Both the position numbers and the translations under genes were made by a program. 64,000 nt of DNA from Desmodus rotundus (lineage: Eukaryota; Chordata; Mammalia; Chiroptera; Phyllostomidae). Numbering within the stretch: the stretch's first letter is position 1; every line of letters starts with the position of its first letter. Shown here piece by piece: positions 58,251 through 64,000 of this stretch. The DNA lies in contig NC_071392.1 of NCBI RefSeq assembly GCF_022682495.2, forward strand, positions 136,224,818-136,288,817, read 5' to 3'. The notes under the pieces are model-generated. The model saw only the letters and a list, made by a program, of their open reading frames with translations, was not told where the DNA came from and searched no databases.

Positions 58251-58858
58251 TTTCCTCCAAAAACTAAAAATGGAACTTCCTTTTACCTGGCAATTCCACA
58301 GCTAGGATTATATCCCAAGAACACTGAAACACCAATTCAAAAAAACCTATGCACCTCAATGTTCATAGCAGCACGATTTACTATAGCCAAGTGCTGGAAG
58401 TCACCTACCTGCCCATTAGTAAATGAATGGATCAAAAAACTATGGTACATTTACATAATGGAGTTTTACACAACAGAAAGAAAGAAGGAGTTCCTACCCT
58501 TTGTGACAGTATGGATGGAAATGGAGAGCATTATGCTAAGTGAAATAAGCCAGGTGGTGAAAGGCAGATACCATATGATCTCACCTGTAACAAGAACCTA
58601 CTGAACAAAATGAACAAGAAAGCAAAATATAACGAAAGACATTGAAGTTAAGAGCAGATTGACAGTGATCAGAGGGGAGAGCAGAGGATAAAGGGGGAAA
58701 GTGGTGAGGGGCTTGCAGGAGCAATTATAAAGTACACTTGGATGGTAACAACGGTAGTAGAAACAGGGGAGGGAGGTGTGGAGGGCTGGGGTGATGGGGA
58801 GGCATGGGGGAAAAGGCAGAAAGCTGTACTGAACAACAATAAAAATATTTTAATATAT
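58141..58858 (+). mobile_element. L1 ORF2 C-terminus and 3' UTR of the internally deleted L1
   Basis: After a one-base shift, an open frame to 58604 carries [40 protein letters not shown] and SEISQVVKGRYHMISPVT. The G-rich 3' UTR and 'TGTACTGAACAACAATAAAA' follow. With 56272-58140 it makes a 2.6-kb L1 that keeps both ends and lacks most of the coding region. Confidence 0.9.
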
Positions 58859-59690
58859 TGATATTTAAAAATAAATAAATAAATAAACAAGATGTTCACA
58901 ACCTGGGGGCATTTTCCTACCAAAAAGACAACATATGGCCAAATTACATGGTAACGATTTTATCCAAAGGGCCATTGTGGAGCAGTGGACACAGCACTAT
59001 GTCTATCCTGGACCAAGGATGAGTCCTAGTATGTTGATGAGCACATCCCCAAATATTGTGCAGTATGCCACTATAATACAGACTTCATTGTCCAAGTGGC
59101 AGATAAACAAATATTCTCAACATACACTTGAGAAATAGAAATGCATGATTCCATTTCCCAAAAGAGGAAATAAACTCCCAGGGGTCTGGAAGACCTCAAT
59201 GAGTGCACAATACCTGTGTTTCTGAGAGGACTGGTGCTGCTCTCAATTAGGGATGGCTGTGGCTGATCAGATGTGATTAGCCTGAGAAACCCAGTGTGGA
59301 ATACAAGGGAAATGCCTCCTCTTCTCAAAGGTGGCAGAATTGTAGGAATTGACCTTAGAGATTTCTGACTTCAATTCACTGATGATGACATTTATTCTCA
59401 AGAGTTCCAGTGGGCTTTATGTTTGTGTTTTGTGTTTTTTTGAAAGACAATGTGTTTTGGGGGATAGCTATTTTACCTCAGGTTTTGGTGTTTGGACTCC
59501 GGAACAAAAACCAAAGAAACATGTCGAGAAGTTTTTATTTATTTATTGTGTATTGAATTTATAGAGGTGATGTGATGTAATAAATTAATAAAGGTTTCAA
59601 GTGTACAATTTTATTAGACAAAAATCAATCAATCAATCAATAAAAAGGATGAATTTCTAAATTTTTTTCAAGCTACACAAAGCAAGAAAA
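58859..59690. other. Unassigned DNA with (CAAT)n near 59620
   Basis: No gene recognised. A short TCAA repeat lies at about 59621-59642, at the border of an old L1M. Confidence 0.4.
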
Positions 59691-59892
59691 CAATGAAGCA
59701 AAACATAGAACAGGAAACAAAAGTAAATGTCAGAAAAACTCCAATATGCCAAAAATTTTATTAAATGTAAATCATCTAATTACTACACTGGTAAAAATAT
59801 TGACAGTGGCAAAGTGAATTAAAAATAAACTGAAAACATTACACAACTACTATATGCTCTTTAGGAAAACCTCTCTTCAAATATATGACCAG
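59691..59892 (+). mobile_element. Old L1M ORF2 fragment, left part
   Basis: 'ATTAAATGTAAATCATCTAA', 'TGACAGTGGCAAAGTGAATT' and 'CAACTACTATATGCTCTTTA' follow ancient L1 ORF2 (endonuclease region). It is interrupted by a VES SINE and continues at about 60313. Confidence 0.75.
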
Positions 59893-60310
59893 TCCTGGCT
59901 GGTGTATCTCAGTGGATTGAGCATGAGCCTGCATACCAAAGGGTCACTGGTTCGTTTCCCAGTCAGGGCACACAATTGGGTTGCAGGCCAGGTCCCCAGT
60001 AAGGGGCACGTAAGAAGCAACCACACATTGATGTTTCTCTCCCTCTCTTTTCTCTCCCTTCTCCTCTCTATAAAAGTAAATGAATAAAATCTTTTTTCTT
60101 TTTTTTAATTACTTTATTGTTGTTCAATTACAGTTGTCTGCATTTCCCCCCACAACTCCTCCCCACCCCAGCCAATCCCACCTCTCTCCCTTGCTTCCAC
60201 CCTCCCCCCTGCTTTTCTCCATGTGTCCTTTATAGTAGTTACTGAAAACCCTTTCCCCCACTGTCCCTTCCCCCCTCGCCTCTGGCTACTGATATAAACA
60301 AAATCTTTTC
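59893..60310 (+). repeat. VES SINE, its tail split by an L1 fragment
   Basis: The head TCCTGGCTGGTGTATCTCAG and box B GGTCACTGGTTCGTTTCCCA are followed by 'GGTTGCAGGCCAGGTCCCCA', 'ATTGATGTTTCTCTC' and 'ATAAAATCTTTT'. The host flank CAAATATATG (59878-59887) recurs as CAAAAATATATG (60310-60321), a TSD. The SINE body ends at 60095, and its tail is repeated after the L1 insert. Confidence 0.92.
60096..60296 (-). mobile_element. L1 3' UTR inserted in the VES tail
   Basis: T-rich start, 'TTATTGTTGTTCAATTACAG', a C-rich block and 'CTCTGGCTACTGAT'. The VES tail sequence TAAAATCTTTT (60085-60095) recurs as ACAAAATCTTTT (60298-60309), consistent with a TSD. Confidence 0.88.
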
Positions 60311-60312
60311 AA

Positions 60313-61180
60313 AAATATATGTTCATATGCACACACATGCCCAAATAAGCTGAAAGTAAAAGGATGGAAAATAATATAACATGTAAGCAATAATCAAAGA
60401 AAAATGAAAACAGGAGTAATTATATTAATAACAGATAAAGTTGGCATCAAAGCAAAAAAAATTACCAGAGAAAGGGACATTGTTTAATAATAAAATAGTC
60501 AAATTACCAAGAAGACATAACAATTGTAAGTGTGATGCACCAAACAATGAAACTAAAAAGTATGTGAAGCAACAAATGATATAACTGAAAGGAGAAATAG
60601 AAATATCCACAATTATAGTTGGAGACTTCAAAACCTCTCTCTCAGGATTTGATAGAACAATTAGACAAAATTTCAGCAAGAGTATAGAACTCAACATCAT
60701 CGATCAATATTTTGACATATGCACATTGACATTTATAGAACACCCACATAAAAGTAGCAGAATAAATATTCTTTTCAAGTGCTCAAAGAATATATGTCAA
60801 GATTGACTATATTAGTCCATAAAACAAACCTCAACAAATTTGAAAGAAATTAAATGACAAAATGTATGTTCTCTCACCATTGGAGAAACAAGCTAGAAAT
60901 TAGTATAGAAAGATAACAGCAAAATCTCAAAACATGTGAAAATTAAGCAGCACATTTCTTAGCAACACAAACCACGGATGAAAGAGGAAGTCTAAAAAGA
61001 AGTTAAAAAAATATACAGAACTGATTGAAAATGTATATACAACTTATCAAAATATCTAAGACTAAGCTCTAGTTCTCAGAGGAATATTTCTAGCACTAAT
61101 TGCAAATTTTAGAAAAGGGAGAGTCTCAAATCAATCTAAGTTTCTATCTTAAGAACACAGAAAAAGAAAAGAAAGGTGTG
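60313..61180 (+). mobile_element. Old L1M ORF2 fragment, right part
   Basis: Continues the 59691 fragment: 'AAAGTAAAAGGATGGAAAAT', 'ACAATTATAGTTGGAGACTT', 'TGACATTTATAGAACACCCA', 'CATAAAACAAACCTCAACAA'. It is heavily decayed, with no open frame of note. Confidence 0.8.
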
Positions 61181-61187
61181 CTGAGAC

Positions 61188-61352
61188 TAATATATATAAT
61201 ATATATTATGTATAATTATATATACTATATATTATAATATTATATAATACATAATATGTTATAATATATATTATATACATTATATATTATACATTATATG
61301 TAAATGTATAAATATATATTATATATATTTGTATACATATATGTATATTCCA
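61188..61352. repeat. AT-rich (TATA)n tract
   Basis: About 165 bp of nearly pure A/T with many TATA/ATAT palindromes, between the old L1M and the HAL1 fragment. Confidence 0.93.
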
Positions 61353-61416
61353 AATGAAAGAACAGATCAAAGCTCCAGAAAAAATACAACTTAGTGATGA
61401 AGAGGTAGCCAACCTA
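61353..61416 (+). mobile_element. HAL1 ORF1 start, left part of an interrupted HAL1
   Basis: Encodes [20 protein letters not shown], the same start as the HAL1 ORF1 at 41485. The HAL1 5' UTR is absent, so this copy is cut at the ORF1 start by the AT tract. It continues at 63128 after an L1 insertion. Confidence 0.88.
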
Positions 61417-61719
61417 CTGAAGAAAGAAATTAAGGAAGACACAAACAAATGGAAGCATGTACCATGCTCATGGATTGGAAGAATTAACAATATCAAAATG
61501 GCCATACTACCCAAAGAGATTTATAGATTCAATGCAATCCCTATTAGAGTACCCATGACATATTTCACAGATAGAGAAGAAACATTCCAGAAATTTATAT
61601 GGAACCATAAACGACCTCGAATAGCTGCAACAATTTTGAGAAAGAAGAACAAAGCAGGAGAGATCACAATACCTGATATCAAACTGTATTCCAAGGCCAC
61701 TGTAATGAAAACAGTCTGA
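61354..61719 (+). pseudogene. Chimeric HAL1 ORF1 / L1 ORF2 open frame, 121 codons
   Basis: The first ~20 codons are HAL1 ORF1. From about 61417 the frame continues without a break into L1 ORF2 downstream of the RT core ([50 protein letters not shown]) and stops at 61719. It arose because the L1 landed in frame. There is no sign of selection or expression. Confidence 0.85.
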
Positions 61720-63127
61720 TACTGGCATAAAAACACGCACATAGACCAGTGGAAGAGAAAGGAGAGCCCAGAAATAAACTCAAGTCTTTATGGTCAATTA
61801 ATATTTGACAAAGGAGGCAGAAGCATAAAATGGAGCAAAAACCGCCTCTTCAACAGATGGTGTTGAGAGATTTGGACAGGTACATGCAAAAAAATGAAAC
61901 CCCACCACCAACTTACACCATACACAAAAATAAATTCAAGGTGGATAAAAGACTTAAATATAAGTCATAACACCATAAAAGTCCTAGAGGAAAACATTGG
62001 CAGGAAAATCTCAGACATTCCATTCAGCAACATCCTCACAGACACGTCCCCTAAAGGAAGGGACTAAAGGAAAGAATAAAAAAATGGGACCTCATCAAAT
62101 TAAAAAGCTTCTGCATGGCTAAAGAAAACAGCACCAAATTATAAAGAGAACCAACAGTATGGGAAAACATATTTGCCAATGATACCTCAGACAAGGGTCT
62201 GATCTCCAAAATATATAAAGAACTCACATGACTCCACTCCAGGAAGACAAACAACCCAATTAAAAAATGGGCAAAGGACTTGAACAGACACTTCTCCAAG
62301 GAAGACATACAGAGGGCCCAGAGACATATGAAAAGATGCTCAGCATCACTAACCATCAGAGAGATGCAAATTAAAACCACAATGAGGTACCATCTCACAC
62401 CAGTCAGAGTGGGCAACATAAACAAATCCACAAACAAATGTTGGAGAGGATGTGGAGAAAAGGGAACCCTAGTGCACTGTTGGTGGGAATGCAGACTGGT
62501 GAGGCCACTGTGGAAAACAGTATGGAATTTCATCAGAAAACTAAAAATGGAACTGCCCTTTGACCCAGCAATTCCGCTGCTGGGATTATACCCTAAGAAC
62601 CCTGAAACACCAATCCAAAAGAACCTGTGCACCCCAATGTTCATAGCAGCACAATTTACAATAGCCAAGTACTGGAAGCAACCTAAGTCCCCATCAGCCA
62701 ATGAGTGGATCCAAAAACTATGGTATATTTACACAATGGAATTCTATGCAGCAGAGAGAAAGAAGGAGCTTATACCCTTTGCAATAGCATGGATGGAACT
62801 GGAGAGCATTATGTTAAGTGAAATAAGCCAGGTGGTGAGGGACAAATACCATATGATCTCACCTTTAACTGGAACATAATAAATAGAAGAAAAAAAAGGA
62901 AACAAAATATAACTGGAGACATTGAAGTTAAGAACAATCTAACAATGGTCAGGGGGGAGTGGGGAGGGGACAGTGAGGAGAGGGGATTACAGGAACTACT
63001 ATCTAGGACACATGGACAAAATCAAGGGGGAGGGTGGAGGGATGGGGAGAAAAGACACACAACTGTAATTGAATAACAATACAAAATTAAAATAAAAAAA
63101 TAAAAAATAAAAATCTTTAAAAAAAAT
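61417..63127 (+). mobile_element. 5'-truncated L1 inserted in HAL1, with 15-bp TSD
   Basis: Contains the ORF2 C-terminal third, the 3' UTR (62880-63060) and an A-rich tail with several AATAAA-like stretches. The HAL1 flank GAGGTAGCCAACCTA (61402-61416) recurs as GAGGTAGTCAACCTA (63128-63142). The 3' UTR is nearly identical to the one at 4792-5026. Among the better preserved L1s here. Confidence 0.93.
62280..62879 (+). pseudogene. L1 ORF2 C-terminal open frame, 199 codons
   Basis: An open stretch from [20 protein letters not shown] to the natural ORF2 end ([20 protein letters not shown]). It keeps the cysteine motif [18 protein letters not shown], which in L1 ORF2p binds nucleic acid and is needed for efficient movement. 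Upstream stops cut it off from the RT region, so it is a relic. Its intactness suggests a fairly recent insertion. Confidence 0.9.
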
Positions 63128-64000
63128 GAGGTAGTCAACCTATCAGATGCAGAATTCAAAACACTGCTAATCAGGATGCTCACAGAAATGGCTGAGTATG
63201 GTCATAAAGTAGAGGGAAAAGTGAAGGCTATGCAAAGTGGAATAAAGGAAAATGTGAAGCAAACCAATAGTGACAGGAAGGCAACCAGGACTCAGATGAA
63301 CATTTTGGACCAGAAGGAAGAAATAAACATTAAACTGAAACAGAATGAAGAAACAAGTATTCAAAAAAAATGAGGAGATACTTGCTTAGCATCCTCCGAG
63401 ACAAATTTAAACATTCCAACATCCAAATCATAAGGGTGCCAGGAGAAGAGGAAGAGCAAGAAGTTGAAAACTTTTTTGAAAACATAATGAAGGAGAACTT
63501 CCCTAATCTGATAAAGGAAATAGACTTCCAGGAAGTCCAAGAAGCTCAGAGATTCCCCAAAAAGTTGGACCCAAGGAAGCACACACCAAGGCACATTATA
63601 ATTACATTGCCGAAGGTTAAAGATAAGAAGAGAATCATAAAAGCAGCAAAAGGAAAGGAGACCATTAGCTACAAAAGAGTTCCCATAAGACTATCAGCTG
63701 ATTTCTCAAAAGAAACCTTACAAGCAAGAATGGGCTGGAAAGAAGTATTCCAAGTCATGAAAATGCAAGGACGTACATCCAAGATTACTCAATCCAGCAA
63801 AGCTATCATTTAGAAAGGAAGGGCAGATAAAGTGCTTCCCAGACAAGGTCAAGTTAAAGGAGTTCATCTTCACCAAGCCCTTATTATATGAAATGTTAAA
63901 GGGACTTAACAAAGAAAAAGATGATAAAAAAACTATGAACAGTAATATATGACAAACACAACTATCAACAACCAACCCTAAAAACAAAAACAAAGATGGA
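63128..64000 (+). mobile_element. HAL1, right part, running off the window
   Basis: Resumes HAL1 ORF1 after the L1 and continues beyond the ORF1 end (about 63950) into the 3' UTR (AACCAACCCTAAAAACAAAA). It is collinear with 41540-42380 of the complete HAL1 and carries no ORF2. Confidence 0.9.
63134..63950 (+). pseudogene. HAL1 ORF1, main part, two frame changes
   Basis: The first frame carries LIRMLTEMAEYGHKVEGKVK and a lysine/glutamine-rich segment ending near 63373. The second (63370-63813) carries FKHSNIQIIRVPGEEEEQEV, ENFPNLIKEIDFQEVQEAQR, RHIIITLPKVK and RLSADFSKETLQARMGWKEV. A shift near 63760 moves the last part (LLYEMLKGLN) to a third frame. In domain order and length it matches the copy at 41485-42314, including the position once occupied by CAA or TGA near 63425 (Gln here, stop there). 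Confidence 0.85.

Overview
This window is nuclear DNA from a placental mammal, most likely a bat of the suborder Yangochiroptera. The best evidence is two clear (22006-22232, 25895-26091) and one interrupted (59893-60310) VES-type tRNA-derived SINEs. They share a box A/box B promoter head, a tail with the sense 'ATTGATGTTTCTCTC', and an A-rich end. Ancient eutherian repeats (MIR, L2, MER5, MLT1, Tigger, old L1M) and a cecropia-like mariner remnant fit this. I found no host protein-coding gene, no tRNA or rRNA gene and no CRISPR. Every ORF with recognisable homology belongs to a retrotransposon or DNA transposon. The window is gene-poor and L1-rich.

Layout. 1-8.5 kb: single-copy sequence with an inverted pair of L1 3' ends, an ERV LTR-like element beside an inverted partial copy of itself, an old L1M 3' end split by a young L1 tail, and MIR/L1 scraps. 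8.5-21.1 kb: a large L1 cluster. It holds an ORF2 fragment (+), then the 5' UTR and ORF1 of a second L1 (+), then a near full-length 7.4-kb L1 (-) whose reverse-transcriptase FADD motif survives but whose frames are broken. 21.1-27.6 kb: a putative solo LTR, VES SINEs, MER5/MIR and a GGAA microsatellite. 27.6-30.8 kb: a rearranged L1 interrupted by a 1.2-kb solo LTR with a perfect 4-bp target-site duplication (TSD) and an internal ~30-bp tandem repeat. 30.8-40.7 kb: mostly unassigned DNA with a GT-rich tract, a Tigger remnant, an MLT1 LTR and a perfect X-box palindrome. 40.7-42.7 kb: a complete HAL1 ('half-L1', ORF1 only) with a 21-bp TSD. 43-50.7 kb: MLT1, L2, MIR, two DNA transposon remnants and L1 tails. 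50.7-58.9 kb: an old L1 5' region, then two L1s head to head; the plus copy lacks most of ORF1 and ORF2. 58.9-64 kb: an old L1M ORF2 with a VES inside it and an L1 tail inside the VES, then a second HAL1 split by a 1.7-kb L1; this HAL1 runs off the window.

The parts do not form a host pathway. The shared biology is L1-driven retrotransposition. L1 enzymes are the known mobilisers of VES SINEs and presumably moved HAL1. The most interesting observations are: HAL1 copies with good TSDs; two L1 5'-UTR architectures (compact with a ~50/60-bp tandem repeat, or extended by a ~0.7-kb A-tailed module); internally deleted and chimeric L1/HAL1 ORFs; a mariner remnant with MER5A-like sequence inside; and the 1.2-kb LTR with tandem repeats. 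Family names come from recognition by eye, without database searches, and boundaries without a TSD are approximate.
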